A DNA stretch of 64,000 nucleotides from Gordonia phthalatica (GCF_001305675.1 NZ_CP011853.1:3658001-3722000); one strand, 5' to 3'; counted from the stretch's first letter, positions 24,977 through 33,786 are shown. Numbers and translations are program-made. The notes: generated from the sequence alone by a model not told the origin.

Positions 24977-26353
24977 ATGGCTGGAATCGAAGCAGCGTTC
25001 GCTGATGTTGTCGATCAGTTCGCTGATGTGTTGACCGAAGCACTCTGCCCGCCAGGGGAATCCACGCCGGGCGGTGAGCTCGCACGCTTGTGTGCATCAC
25101 CGTCCACGATCGGATCCGATGATGATCGGATCCTGGCGATGATGGTGGGCCTGGCGAGAGTGCTGAACCTGTCCACGACCGCCCTGTCGCAGGTGGCGGA
25201 CGTGGCCGAACGTGCCGGAACTCGACGCCGGAAACGGTTGAAGAGTCCGGTGGAATTGTTGAAGCAGTTGGGGGTCGTGCCGGCGTTGGCGCAGCGGTTG
25301 GTCCGGGTCGGGCAGACGGCGCGGCTGATGCCGGGATTGATGAGCCGGGCGCGAGTCGGTGGGGTGCCGATCGAGCAGACCGATGCGGTCGCTCGTGGAA
25401 TCGGCTTCGTCGAGAAGCGGGTCCCCCTCGACGAGGAGGCTCGCGCCGACCTGGTGCGACGCCTGTCATCCCAAGTCACGCCGAAAGACGTCGACAACCG
25501 AGCGCGCGAGTTGGCGATCGAATGGGCACCCGCAGTCGACGAGGCCGATCCCGATGCTGTGCCGGTCGCCGAGAATCCCGAGCTGAACGAGATGACTCTG
25601 ATGACCGGCGACGATGGTCGGACGATGGTGTCGCTCGATACCGATGCGTTGTCTGGGGAGGAGTTGCGTCAGGCGCTCGACCCGTTGTGCAAGCCGGTTC
25701 TGCAACCGGATGGGACGCAGGATCCGCGGTCGGCGGGTCAGCGTCGTGCTGATGCTCACGCGCAGATCATTCGCGAGTATCTGGCAGGCCGTGATCGACC
25801 GACCGTCTCCGGTGGTGTTCTTCCGCATGTGTCGTTGATCGTGCCGATCGAGCGGGCCGGGAGTGCGGGCAGTGGCACGCCGTCGGAGGCTTCGCGGGTT
25901 GCTTCGCTCGGGTTCACCGGGCCGGTCTCCTCCGCGACGGTCGGGCTCGTCGTCTGTGAGGCGGCGATGCGACGAGTCGTGATGGATGCTGATTCCGCGC
26001 CCCTGGATGTGGGTCGCGAGCATCGGCTGGTGACCGCAGGACTACGCAAGGCCTTGGAAGCACGCGATCGTGGATGTGCGTTCCCCGGGTGCGGGCGCCC
26101 GGTCTCCTGGACCGACGCTCATCACTGCACTCCGTGGTCGGAAGGCGGTGACACCGCGATCGACAACTGCGTGCTCCTGTGCCGGATGCACCACACCGTG
26201 ATCCATCAGACCGGGTGGGAGGTGTTCATCGGCCACGATCGGCATCCGTGGTTCCGGCCACCGCTGGATCCGGAGCATCCGGAACGATTCCGGGAACCGA
26301 TCCGCTCCAATGCACGACGGACGATGACACTCGAACCGACGGCTGCCGCTTAG
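24977..26353 (+). CDS. DUF222 and HNH endonuclease domain protein (13E12 repeat family)
   Basis: The 458-residue protein has an N-terminal DUF222 region (~15-330), helical and rich in Arg/Glu, and a C-terminal HNH nuclease domain (RDRGCAFPGCGRPVSWTDAHHCTPWSEGGDTAIDN-type run ending in LLCRMHH). The paired CxxC zinc ligands and the catalytic DAHH are present. Such genes are multicopy in mycolata (REP13E12 of M. tuberculosis) and behave as repetitive, possibly mobile units; biochemical role is unclear. The ATG at 24977 has a good GAGGGG site. It sits between mutY and the Rv3591c-like gene, where M. tuberculosis (from memory) has a PE_PGRS gene, suggesting an insertion-prone site. Confidence 0.9.
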   Translation: MAGIEAAFADVVDQFADVLTEALCPPGESTPGGELARLCASPSTIGSDDDRILAMMVGLARVLNLSTTALSQVADVAERAGTRRRKRLKSPVELLKQLGVVPALAQRLVRVGQTARLMPGLMSRARVGGVPIEQTDAVARGIGFVEKRVPLDEEARADLVRRLSSQVTPKDVDNRARELAIEWAPAVDEADPDAVPVAENPELNEMTLMTGDDGRTMVSLDTDALSGEELRQALDPLCKPVLQPDGTQDPRSAGQRRADAHAQIIREYLAGRDRPTVSGGVLPHVSLIVPIERAGSAGSGTPSEASRVASLGFTGPVSSATVGLVVCEAAMRRVVMDADSAPLDVGREHRLVTAGLRKALEARDRGCAFPGCGRPVSWTDAHHCTPWSEGGDTAIDNCVLLCRMHHTVIHQTGWEVFIGHDRHPWFRPPLDPEHPERFREPIRSNARRTMTLEPTAAA

Positions 26354-26391
26354 CCAACATCGAACCGCATGGTTGCATCGAGGCGAGAGTT

Positions 26392-26407
26392 CCGGCACGA
26401 TTGCCGG
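26392..26407. terminator. Small hairpin between convergent HNH and hydrolase genes
   Basis: CCGGCA (26392-26397) and TGCCGG (26402-26407) pair perfectly around a CGAT loop, in the 57-bp gap between convergent stops. It is short and lacks a T-tract, so termination strength is uncertain. Confidence 0.4.
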
Positions 26408-26410
26408 CGA

Positions 26411-27214
26411 CTACGCATTTCTCGCGGGCAGCCCCGACAGGAACGCCTCCACCGCCCCGCGATAGACGTCGGGATGGTCGTCGTGCACCAGGTGACCTGC
26501 ACCCGGGACCTTCAGGTAGCGAGAATCCGGTCCGCGCCGCGACATCTGCTCCATCTGCCCCTCGGGCGTCACCGAGTACTCGGCCTCGATGAGCAGAGCG
26601 GGTGCTTGAACGGAGTCCCACTGTGCCCAGAAGTCGCGGGTCCCCCACTCCTCGGCGATAGCGCCCCAGACCGGGATGCTGCCGTGGAGACGGCCATCGT
26701 CGAAGGCCTCGTAGAAGTAGCGGCCCGCGACGTCACCGAACATCGCGGTCGCCTCGCCCATGCTCGCGAACCGCTCAGGCCACGAATTGAACCAGGGAGC
26801 CCAATCGCCGGTGGTGCGGCCCTGGAAGTCGGGTGCCATGTCCTCCACGACCACCGCGGAGACCAGCTCCGGGAACTCGGCGGCCGTGCACCAGGCGTGC
26901 AGTCCACCCATCGAGTGGCCGATCAGGACCGCAGGTCCGCGGTCGATCCAGGTGATCACCTCCGCGACGTCCGCGACGAACCGCTCGGTGGAGATCTCGT
27001 CGGGCTCGGGCATCACATCGGAGTCGAGTGCCCCCTGGTGAAACGCCGCGTCGAAGGTGAATACCCGACCGTAACGCCGCAGCCACGGGATTTGCCGGCT
27101 CCAGGTGCGACCTCGGCCCATCAGCCCGTGCAGCAGGACGATGGTGCCCAGCCCGGCCCGATCGGGATCGCTCTCATCGGGGTCGAGGCCGCCGTAGTCC
27201 AGAAGACCATTCAC
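26411..27214 (-). CDS. Alpha/beta hydrolase, Rv3591c-like
   Basis: The 267-residue alpha/beta hydrolase has the oxyanion-hole segment VLLHGLMGRGRTW, the nucleophile elbow IGHSMGGLHAW and a catalytic His in GAGHLVHDDHPD. It should hydrolyse an ester or related bond; substrate is unknown. I chose the GTG at 27214 because residues begin just before the conserved core. The longer open frame to 27589 runs antisense through mhuD and is rejected. It is divergent from mhuD with 48 bp between starts; this pairing is conserved in mycobacteria (Rv3591c/Rv3592). Confidence 0.88.
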   Translation of the reverse strand: MNGLLDYGGLDPDESDPDRAGLGTIVLLHGLMGRGRTWSRQIPWLRRYGRVFTFDAAFHQGALDSDVMPEPDEISTERFVADVAEVITWIDRGPAVLIGHSMGGLHAWCTAAEFPELVSAVVVEDMAPDFQGRTTGDWAPWFNSWPERFASMGEATAMFGDVAGRYFYEAFDDGRLHGSIPVWGAIAEEWGTRDFWAQWDSVQAPALLIEAEYSVTPEGQMEQMSRRGPDSRYLKVPGAGHLVHDDHPDVYRGAVEAFLSGLPARNA

Positions 27215-27262
27215 GCCTTCCGACCCTAATCGGCCCCGCTCCGCTTCCGTAGGGTGGTCGGC

Positions 27263-27568
27263 ATGGCAGTTGTGAAGATCAATGCGATCCAGATCCCCGA
27301 GGGCGCAGGCCCCGAACTCGAGAAGCGCTTCGCCGCCCGCGCCGGCGTCGTCGACGAAGCCGAGGGCTTCCTCGGATTCCAACTCCTCCGCCCGGTGAAG
27401 GGCGAGGACCGCTACTTCGTCGTCACCCAGTGGACCGACGACGCGAGCTACGAGGCATGGGCCAACGGCGACGCCCGCGCGGCCCACAAGAGCGACCGCA
27501 AGCCGGTCGCGTCGGGTGCCAACCTCCTCGAGTTCGAGGTGGTTCTGGACGTCGCGCCGAAGGCCTGA
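27263..27568 (+). CDS. mhuD: MhuD-type haem-degrading monooxygenase
   Basis: A 101-residue dimeric ferredoxin-fold (ABM) protein. The residues critical in mycobacterial MhuD are at identical positions: Asn7 (VKINAI), Trp66 (SYEAWANGD) and the haem-ligand His75 (RAAHKSD). The LLRPVKGEDRYFVVTQW and LLEFEVVLDV blocks are also conserved. MhuD degrades haem to mycobilin and releases iron, so this is probably a haem-iron acquisition enzyme. The ATG at 27263 is preferred over one at 27254. A small hairpin at 27581-27594 may end the transcript before the KstR box of the next gene. Confidence 0.92.
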   Translation: MAVVKINAIQIPEGAGPELEKRFAARAGVVDEAEGFLGFQLLRPVKGEDRYFVVTQWTDDASYEAWANGDARAAHKSDRKPVASGANLLEFEVVLDVAPKA

Positions 27569-27604
27569 CGAACCATAGCGAGGGTTCATACCCTGGAAAC
27601 GTTT

Positions 27605-27618
27605 TAGAACGTGTTCTA
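27605..27618. promoter_or_regulatory. KstR-type operator before the aldehyde dehydrogenase gene
   Basis: TAGAACGTGTTCTA is a 14-bp palindrome identical in its core to the KstR consensus (TnnAACnnGTTnnA) and to the 54926 site in this window. It lies 38 bp before the ATG at 27656, where it would cover the promoter. KstR is the cholesterol-responsive TetR-type repressor of sterol catabolism. Confidence 0.88.
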
Positions 27619-27655
27619 GTATCGGGAGAAAGGGGTCCCCGAACTAGGAGCACGC

Positions 27656-29110
27656 ATGACCGAGCCCATCGAAACCACCAAGCTGTACATCGGCGGCGCC
27701 TGGGTGGAGCCGCACTCCACCGAGGTGCTCGAGGTGTTCTCCCCGGCCACCGGGGAGAAGGTGGGCTCGGTCCCCCTCGCAGACGAGCAGGATGTCGACG
27801 CCGCGGTCCGCGCGGCCCGCGCATCGTTCGACGCGGGCGTCTGGCGCAATACTCCTCCGGCCCAGCGAGCTGCGGTTATCCGCCGCGCGGCCGAGCTGAT
27901 CAACGAGCGCGGCGCCGACATCGGTGCCCTGGTGTCAGCGGAGATGGGTGCCACCCCCGGCGATGTCGCCACCCTCCAGCAGCTCGCCGGAACCGGCGTC
28001 CTGAACGCCTATGCGGATGCCGCCGAGGCCTACGAGTGGGAGGAGAAGCGCACCGGCATCTTCGGTGAGACCCTGGTGGTCCGGGAGCCGGTCGGCGTGG
28101 TCGGCGCGATCATCGCGTGGAACGTCCCGCTGTTCCTTTTCTGCAACAAGTTCGGGCCCGCTTTGGCAGCCGGTTGCTCAATTGTGCTCAAGCCCGCGCC
28201 GGAGACTCCGCTCAACGCGAACCTGCTCGCCGAGTTGTTCACGGAGGCGGGCGTGCCCGAGGGCGTCATCTCGATCGTCCCCGGCGGCATCGAGACCGGT
28301 CAGGCACTCGTGAACCACCCCGACATCGACAAGATCACCTTCACCGGCTCCACCCGCGCCGGTCGTGCCATCGCCGCCACCTGCGGCGACCAGCTGAAGC
28401 GGTGCTCGCTGGAACTCGGCGGCAAGTCCGCGGCCATCGTCCTGGACGACGCCGACATCGCGGCCAGCGCACCGATGCTCGTCTTCTCCGGAATCCTGAA
28501 CTCCGGCCAGGCATGCGTCGCACAGACCCGCGTGCTGGTCCCGCGCAGCAAACACGACGAGGTGGTCGACGCGATGGTCACCGTCGCATCCACATTCACG
28601 CCGGGACTGCCGACCGATCCGGAGACCAAGGTCGGACCGATCATCAACAGCCGCCAGCACGAGAAGGTGACCGGCTACATCGCCAAGGGCAAGAAGGAGG
28701 GCGCCACCGCGGTCCTCGAGGTCCCCGCACCGGAGATCGGCACCGGTAACTTCGTCGGGCCCACCATCTTCACGGGCGTCACCAACGACATGACGATCGC
28801 CCGCGAGGAGATCTTCGGTCCGGTCATCAGCGTCATCGCGTACGACGACGTCGACGAGGCCATCGCGATCGCCAACGACTCCGACTACGGCCTCGCCGGC
28901 TCCGTGTGGACCGCCGATGTGGCGAAGGGTGTCGAGATCGCCAAGCAGATCCGTACCGGAACGATGGGCATCAACTGGTACGCGATCGACCCGTCGTCGC
29001 CGTTCGGCGGCTACAAGAAGTCCGGCATCGGCCGCGAGAACGGCCGCGAAGGACTGGAGAGCTACCTGGAGCACAAGGCCATCCTGATGCCGATGGGCTA
29101 CACCTCGTAG
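27656..29110 (+). CDS. Aldehyde dehydrogenase (NAD-dependent family) under a KstR box
   Basis: A full-length 484-residue ALDH. Visible are the cofactor-binding IAWNVPLFLFCNKFGPALAAG and FTGSTRAGRAI segments, the general-base Glu in LELGGKSA and the nucleophile Cys in NSGQACVAQTR. The C-terminal PFGGYKKSGIGRENG block is also conserved. It oxidises an aldehyde to the acid. The perfect KstR operator upstream suggests a sterol-derived substrate, for example the C26 aldehyde that CYP125 can produce; that is inference. It forms a single-gene unit with a clear terminator at 29132-29163. Confidence 0.93.
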   Translation: MTEPIETTKLYIGGAWVEPHSTEVLEVFSPATGEKVGSVPLADEQDVDAAVRAARASFDAGVWRNTPPAQRAAVIRRAAELINERGADIGALVSAEMGATPGDVATLQQLAGTGVLNAYADAAEAYEWEEKRTGIFGETLVVREPVGVVGAIIAWNVPLFLFCNKFGPALAAGCSIVLKPAPETPLNANLLAELFTEAGVPEGVISIVPGGIETGQALVNHPDIDKITFTGSTRAGRAIAATCGDQLKRCSLELGGKSAAIVLDDADIAASAPMLVFSGILNSGQACVAQTRVLVPRSKHDEVVDAMVTVASTFTPGLPTDPETKVGPIINSRQHEKVTGYIAKGKKEGATAVLEVPAPEIGTGNFVGPTIFTGVTNDMTIAREEIFGPVISVIAYDDVDEAIAIANDSDYGLAGSVWTADVAKGVEIAKQIRTGTMGINWYAIDPSSPFGGYKKSGIGRENGREGLESYLEHKAILMPMGYTS

Positions 29111-29131
29111 CTAGCTCTCCCCACAGACCGG

Positions 29132-29163
29132 CGCCCGCCCCGACCATCACCCCGGGGCGGGCG
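29132..29163 (+). terminator. Terminator after the aldehyde dehydrogenase gene
   Basis: Perfect 11-bp GC-rich arms CGCCCGCCCCG (29132-29142) and CGGGGCGGGCG (29153-29163) with a 10-base loop, 21 bp after the stop, followed by a short T-containing stretch. Confidence 0.8.
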
Positions 29164-29288
29164 TCGTCATATCGATATCGTCAAAAACAGCAGTGACTGT
29201 GGAACCCAACGGACAATAGTCGCAAACAGCTCGCGCGCGGCATTTCGCTGATCACGACCGCCGACCTCCCCGCAGCGACGAGCCCCCG

Positions 29289-29446
29289 GTCGTGTTCTGA
29301 AACTCCACTGCCTTGGATCGGTGGATCCGATGGACGGCTGGCAAGGCGGAGGAGGGAGGCATAGCGGCAGCTATGTCGACCGACGACAACGCAGCCAGGC
29401 GTTCATCGGGCCGCCGAGACAGGCAAAGGGAGTTTCATAACACGAC
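29289..29446. mobile_element. 158-bp MITE-like element with 18-bp terminal inverted repeats
   Basis: The left end GTCGTGTTCTGAAACTCC (29289-29306) and the right end GGAGTTTCATAACACGAC (29429-29446) are inverted repeats with 17 of 18 matches. The interior is itself an imperfect palindrome. GATGGACGGCTGGC and GCCAGGCGTTCATC match 12 of 14 in inverted orientation, and the centre is CATAGC-GGCA-GCTATG. There is no open reading frame of its own. It lies between the convergent aldehyde dehydrogenase and mce4 units, a safe intergenic site. Short non-coding, TIR-bounded, fully palindromic structure is what MITEs show. The region 29164-29529 holds no other gene. Confidence 0.65.
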
Positions 29447-29529
29447 CCGGGCGAGGAGCGAGGACTGCGGAGGCGGCGTGATCAGCGAACCGCCGCGCGC
29501 GAGCGGGGCGGGTCGGAACAGAACCGAAC

Positions 29530-30156
29530 TCAACCGGCAGGCTGAGTCGGCTGCGCCGGAGTCGTCTGCGCCGGAGCACTCTCCGAAGGCGGTCCGGGAA
29601 TCGGAACCGCGTTGGTCGGTGGAGTGCCGTCGCCACCACCCTGCACGTTCTGGTTCAGGCTGTCGTCCTCGAGGATCTCGATCTCGTTGATCTTCCAGGT
29701 GTCGCCCTGCTTCTCCATGGTGAAGACGACGCGGCTCGCGGCGATCTGGACCTCGGCGGCGTCGTTGCGGGTGGACGACTGGTTGATGAACAGCAGCACG
29801 CGTGCGGTGTCGCGAGTGTTCTCGATGACGCCGGCGCCCTGGATCTTGAGCTGGGTGGAGACGCCCTGCGACTTGACGTTCTCGGCCACCTTCTCGCGAA
29901 CGATGTTCTTCTGGTACTCCGTCTTGGCCGTGCCGACCAGGCGACCCATCGTCGCGTTGACGTTGGCGTCGATGGTCTTGGGGTTCCAGCTGAACATGTC
30001 GACGACGTAGGTCTGCGCGGCGTCGAGCGCCGAGTCGCGGGCCCGCTCCTCGGCGGATGCGTTCGCGAACATGACGCCGAGGACGACGGTCACCGCGATC
30101 ACTGCGACCGAGACGAGGGCGAGTGCGACGAGCAGCCAGCGCTGCGCGCGGCTCAT
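29530..30156 (-). CDS. Mce-associated membrane protein (Rv3492c-like)
   Basis: The 208-residue protein has one N-terminal membrane helix (MSRAQRWLLVALALVSVAVIAVTVVLG region) and an extracytoplasmic SnoaL/NTF2-like domain of the Mam type, ending in a Pro/Thr/Gln-rich tail. Mam proteins are thought to support assembly or stability of Mce complexes. The ATG at 30156 overlaps the stop of the preceding Mam gene by one base (TGATG). It is the last gene of the hsd4A-yrbE4-mce4 series. A TTG twelve bases upstream is a less likely start. Confidence 0.85.
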   Translation of the reverse strand: MSRAQRWLLVALALVSVAVIAVTVVLGVMFANASAEERARDSALDAAQTYVVDMFSWNPKTIDANVNATMGRLVGTAKTEYQKNIVREKVAENVKSQGVSTQLKIQGAGVIENTRDTARVLLFINQSSTRNDAAEVQIAASRVVFTMEKQGDTWKINEIEILEDDSLNQNVQGGGDGTPPTNAVPIPGPPSESAPAQTTPAQPTQPAG

Positions 30157-31139
30157 CAGGCGACCCAATCGAGGTAGGTCATCTTGGGCTCACCGTTGAT
30201 GCGGGTGATGTCGACGCGGAGACGGAACGACGCCGACTGCGCGGCCTTCGGATCCTTCTTCGGGTGCCCGGTCCAGTCCAGGACGATCAACACGGATCCC
30301 TCATCGGCGGTCGCTTTCGACACCGCGTCGGCCAGGACCGTCGTCTTGGTGACCATGTCGCCCTCGCGGATCATCTTCGCGGTGTTCTTCATGTTCTCTT
30401 GGAACATCTGCTTCGCTCGGCCGCTGGTGTTGGCCATGACGTTCTTGTACATCTGATCGGCGTTGTCGGGGTTCAGGGTGAACATCGAGACCACCATGTT
30501 CTGGGCGAACGTGGAGTACTCGGCGCGCAGTTCCCGATCCTTCTTGATGTGGTAGTACTGCACACCGAAAACGGTCGACAGCACTACGCCGGCCACCAGC
30601 AGGAAGGCCGTCGAGGCGACGGCGATGAGCGTCCACGCGGAGCGATCTCCGGCGTCTCGCCCGGTGGCGGACTTCCGCACCACGGCCCGCTTACGGCGTC
30701 GCTCCCGGTACTCGGCGTTGCGAGCGAGTTCATCGGCGTCGGGTTCGACTGCGGCGGCCTCATTCTCGTCGGCCCCATCCTCGTCGGTCTCGGCCTCATC
30801 GGTCCCGGCATCGATGGCCACGAACGCATCCGGCTCGCTCGCCGAATCGCCGGCGGGCTCGGACTCCTCCACCTCGGTGCCTGCGTCGACCACAGTGTCC
30901 GGGTCGTCAGCGCTGTTCGGTTCGTCAGCGGCGTCCTGGTCGGCAGCGGTGCCGTCGTCGGCCGCAGCGGTCTCGACGGTCTCGTCGACCGGCGGGGTCG
31001 CCTTGGCCGCCTTCGACTTCTTCCGGCGGGCCATCGGGCTGGACCGTCGGACCACCTTCTGCTCAGGCTGTTCGGACCGGGATTCGGCGTCGTCCGGGGA
31101 GTTCAGGACTTCACCGTCTTCGTGATCAGGTCGTACCAT
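30156..31139 (-). CDS. Mce-associated membrane protein with long acidic N-terminus (Rv3493c-like)
   Basis: Up to 327 residues. The first ~160 are low-complexity, Asp/Glu/Ala/Thr-rich and cytoplasmic, with a basic patch (MARRKKSKAAK) at 36-46. One membrane helix follows near 165-190 (WTLIAVASTAFLLVAGVVL), then a Mam-type extracytoplasmic domain. The ATG at 31139 overlaps the mce4F 3' end by 37 bp; the ATG at 31034 (MARRKK) avoids this and is a realistic alternative. The stop overlaps the next Mam gene. The acidic N-terminus is much longer than I expect for the M. tuberculosis counterpart. Confidence 0.83.
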   Translation of the reverse strand: MVRPDHEDGEVLNSPDDAESRSEQPEQKVVRRSSPMARRKKSKAAKATPPVDETVETAAADDGTAADQDAADEPNSADDPDTVVDAGTEVEESEPAGDSASEPDAFVAIDAGTDEAETDEDGADENEAAAVEPDADELARNAEYRERRRKRAVVRKSATGRDAGDRSAWTLIAVASTAFLLVAGVVLSTVFGVQYYHIKKDRELRAEYSTFAQNMVVSMFTLNPDNADQMYKNVMANTSGRAKQMFQENMKNTAKMIREGDMVTKTTVLADAVSKATADEGSVLIVLDWTGHPKKDPKAAQSASFRLRVDITRINGEPKMTYLDWVA

Positions 31140-32533
31140 TTCGTCTTCTGACTGTCCGTAGTCGGCTTCTGTGCGGCGTCCGTGGTGTACGTCTTGCCGT
31201 CGGGGCCGATGAACTCGCCGGTCGTTGGGTCGTAGGTGGTCGCGTACACGGCCGGGCCGGCGTCGTAGTCGCCCGGCGTACCCGGAACGACGTAGCCAGC
31301 GGGCTGCTTCGGCAGGTTAGTTCCGGGGAAACCGTTAGGCAGTGCCACATTGTCCCGAGCGGACGGCTTGAAGCCGGTCTTGCACTCGGCCGGAGTCGGG
31401 GCACGGCGGCCAGGGTACTCCACGCACGGGAAGTTACGAGCGCCGCGAACCGACGACTGGGCGTCCTGCGGGAGACGGCACAGCAGGCCCGGCGGAAGGT
31501 CCCGTGCGTCCTGTGCGGACGGGAACCGCCACTGGTCGGGCGGCAGGAAGCCGACGGTGCAGGTCGGCGGATCCTGGAAGCCGAGCGTGAAGTTCACATT
31601 CGGCCCGTGCCGGTTGGAGCCGGAGTTGATCGCGGTGATCAGCGCCGACAGCACTCGCGGGTACAGGACGATGGTCTGCCGCAGATTCGGCAGGTACACG
31701 GCCATCGTGTGCGCAGCCACCGACAGATTCGAGATCGCCAGCGGGAACGACTGGTTCATGTCCTGGAACAGCTTCTGGCTCTGCGCCGCGACACCGGGCC
31801 CCTTATCAAGGATGTCGGTGATGTCGGGGCGGCTGGCGCGGAGCTGGTCGGTCACGCGGGTCAGGCTCTTGGTCCACGACCGGATCTGATCGGCGGTGCG
31901 GTTCTGCGTCGCCATGATCGGACCGGCCTGGTCGACCAGGTCGATCACGCTGTCGACGTTCTTGTCGAGCTCGCCGACGAACAGGGTCATCGAGTCCATG
32001 AGTCGCTGCAGGTCCTGCCCGGTGCCGTTGAAGGCGAGGAAGGCCTCATCCATCACCGACCGGAGCTTGGTGTCGCTGACCTCATTGAGGAGTCCGTCAG
32101 CTTGGTCGAGCATCGCCGAAATCTCGACGGGCAGGTCGTCGGAGGTGATGGTGTCGCCGTCGCGGAGGTTCGACTCCGACGGATCCTTGGGCGGGGTGAA
32201 CTCGACGAACTGCTCGCCGATCGCCGACACGCTGCGCACCGAGGCCTTCGCATCGGACGGGATCTCGGTGCCGGAGTCGATCCTGAGGTCGGCGGCCACG
32301 CCGGTGGGAGTCAGCCGAACCCCGGTCACCTTGCCGACGTTCTCGCCGCGGAAGCTGACGTTCGCGTTCTGGTACAGGCCGCCTGTCGACTTCAGGTCCA
32401 GCGTCACCGTGTAGCTGCCGATGCCGAACATCTTCGGGATCTGGATGTAGAACACTGCCATCGCGACCATCGCGATCACGGTGACGATGCTGAAGATGAT
32501 CAGCTGCATCCGAACGAATTTGGTGATCTTCAT
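31103..32533 (-). CDS. mce4F: Mce4F, MCE-family sterol importer subunit
   Basis: A 476-residue MCE protein. An N-terminal membrane helix (MQLIIFSIVTVIAMVAMAVF) is followed by the MCE/MlaD domain (SYTVTLDLKSTGGLYQNANVSFRGENVGKV), a long helical region predicted to build the transport needle, and a Pro/Gly/Asp-rich C-terminus with several cysteines. The six Mce4 subunits form a hexameric channel that brings cholesterol to the YrbE permease. It is last of the six mce genes; the start abuts the mce4E stop by one base (TGATG at 32533). Confidence 0.92.
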   Translation of the reverse strand: MKITKFVRMQLIIFSIVTVIAMVAMAVFYIQIPKMFGIGSYTVTLDLKSTGGLYQNANVSFRGENVGKVTGVRLTPTGVAADLRIDSGTEIPSDAKASVRSVSAIGEQFVEFTPPKDPSESNLRDGDTITSDDLPVEISAMLDQADGLLNEVSDTKLRSVMDEAFLAFNGTGQDLQRLMDSMTLFVGELDKNVDSVIDLVDQAGPIMATQNRTADQIRSWTKSLTRVTDQLRASRPDITDILDKGPGVAAQSQKLFQDMNQSFPLAISNLSVAAHTMAVYLPNLRQTIVLYPRVLSALITAINSGSNRHGPNVNFTLGFQDPPTCTVGFLPPDQWRFPSAQDARDLPPGLLCRLPQDAQSSVRGARNFPCVEYPGRRAPTPAECKTGFKPSARDNVALPNGFPGTNLPKQPAGYVVPGTPGDYDAGPAVYATTYDPTTGEFIGPDGKTYTTDAAQKPTTDSQKTKWYDLITKTVKS

Positions 32534-33786
32534 CAGTTGCCGCCCCGCTTCTTCGGCAGCAGATCAGTCAACGACGGGTTGCCCGGATCGCTCTGCTTCT
32601 TCTGCTTGATGCCCGGCTGCGGAGCCTTGTAGGGGTTCGCTCCCCCGCGGGCGGCGCCTGCGGGCTTGCCCGAGACCACCTCGGGCCCGACGGTGGTCGT
32701 CACCGACGCGAGCATCGTCTTGTTCAACCGACTCCAGGTCAGGTCCAGGACCAGGTCGGAGTTCACGTAGTCGCCCTTGATGATGGTCGGGATCTGCTCC
32801 TCCAGGAACGGAAAGGTCAGCAGGATGCGCAGCGAATTCGCGAGCGCCGGCCCGGTCATCGACAGCTGCTGCAGCAACTCCCGCAGGTTGGGCACGATCA
32901 CCTTGAGGTCGTCGCTGTTCTTGTCGAGAACCTGGTTGGCGGTCTTCGACAGCTTGCCGACGCTGTCGAGGGCGTTGGTCAGGTTCTGCCGCTGATCGAC
33001 GAGCAGCTGCAGGATCCGCGGCCCGCTCTCCAGCGCGCGCTGGACGGTCGGGGTCTGCTTGTTGATGGTCGCCGAGAGCCGATCCAGACCCTCCATGGCG
33101 CTCACGATGTTGCCGGTCTGCGAGTTCAGATCGGTCACCAGCGTGTTGAGTCGCGGGATCAGCTTCGAGAGGGTCTCCTCGTTGCCGCCGAAGACCTTGC
33201 TCAGCTCGTTGACGACATCACCCATCTGCGAGAGGCCGCCACCGTTGAGGACCACCGACAGCGAGCTCAGCACCTGCTCGGTGGTCGGGTACATGCACGG
33301 GTCCACGTGCTGCGCGGACGTGACGTCCGGGATCTTGTCCGGCGACGTCTGCGGCAGGTTCTCCTGCTTCGGGCAGTTCGGCAGCGACAGCGAGCCGCCG
33401 TCGGCGACGAACTTCCCGGTGGGCTTCTCCGGCGGCACGATCGCGATGTGCGACGAGCCCAGGACGCTGGTCATGCCGATCATCGCGTGTGAGCCGACGG
33501 GAACCTTCACGCCGCCGTTCAGCCGCATCGTAACGCGGGCGCTCCACTTCTCGATCGTGATGTCGCCGATGCTGCCCACGGTCGCGTCGTGCATCATCAC
33601 CGGTGCGTTGCGCACCAGTCCGGCGGCCGACGGGATCAGCGCGGAGATCTCGTACGCATCCGCACCGGTGCCCGCAGCGCCGATCGCCGACAGCGTCGAG
33701 ACGCTGTTGCTACTGCATCCGGCGGTGACCGGCACGATGATCAGGGACGCGGCCGCCAGGGCGGCGACCATCCTCTTCGACCTCAT
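32533..33786 (-). CDS. mce4E: Mce4E, lipoprotein MCE-family sterol importer subunit
   Basis: A 417-residue MCE protein with a lipoprotein signal (VAALAAASLIIVPVTAGC; lipobox VTAGC), which identifies the E subunit of Mce operons. The MCE domain lies at ~40-130 and the helical needle-forming region after it. A basic tail (KQKKQSDPGNPSLTDLLPKKRGGN) ends the protein. The start overlaps the mce4D stop by one base and the stop overlaps the mce4F start by one base, so translation is tightly coupled. Confidence 0.93.
   Translation of the reverse strand: MRSKRMVAALAAASLIIVPVTAGCSSNSVSTLSAIGAAGTGADAYEISALIPSAAGLVRNAPVMMHDATVGSIGDITIEKWSARVTMRLNGGVKVPVGSHAMIGMTSVLGSSHIAIVPPEKPTGKFVADGGSLSLPNCPKQENLPQTSPDKIPDVTSAQHVDPCMYPTTEQVLSSLSVVLNGGGLSQMGDVVNELSKVFGGNEETLSKLIPRLNTLVTDLNSQTGNIVSAMEGLDRLSATINKQTPTVQRALESGPRILQLLVDQRQNLTNALDSVGKLSKTANQVLDKNSDDLKVIVPNLRELLQQLSMTGPALANSLRILLTFPFLEEQIPTIIKGDYVNSDLVLDLTWSRLNKTMLASVTTTVGPEVVSGKPAGAARGGANPYKAPQPGIKQKKQSDPGNPSLTDLLPKKRGGN

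Noticed and set aside
24480..25469. Minus-strand 329-codon frame across the DUF222 leader and gene start
   Set aside because: Pro/Arg/Ser-rich shadow with no start signal or family; runs antisense through the DUF222 coding region.
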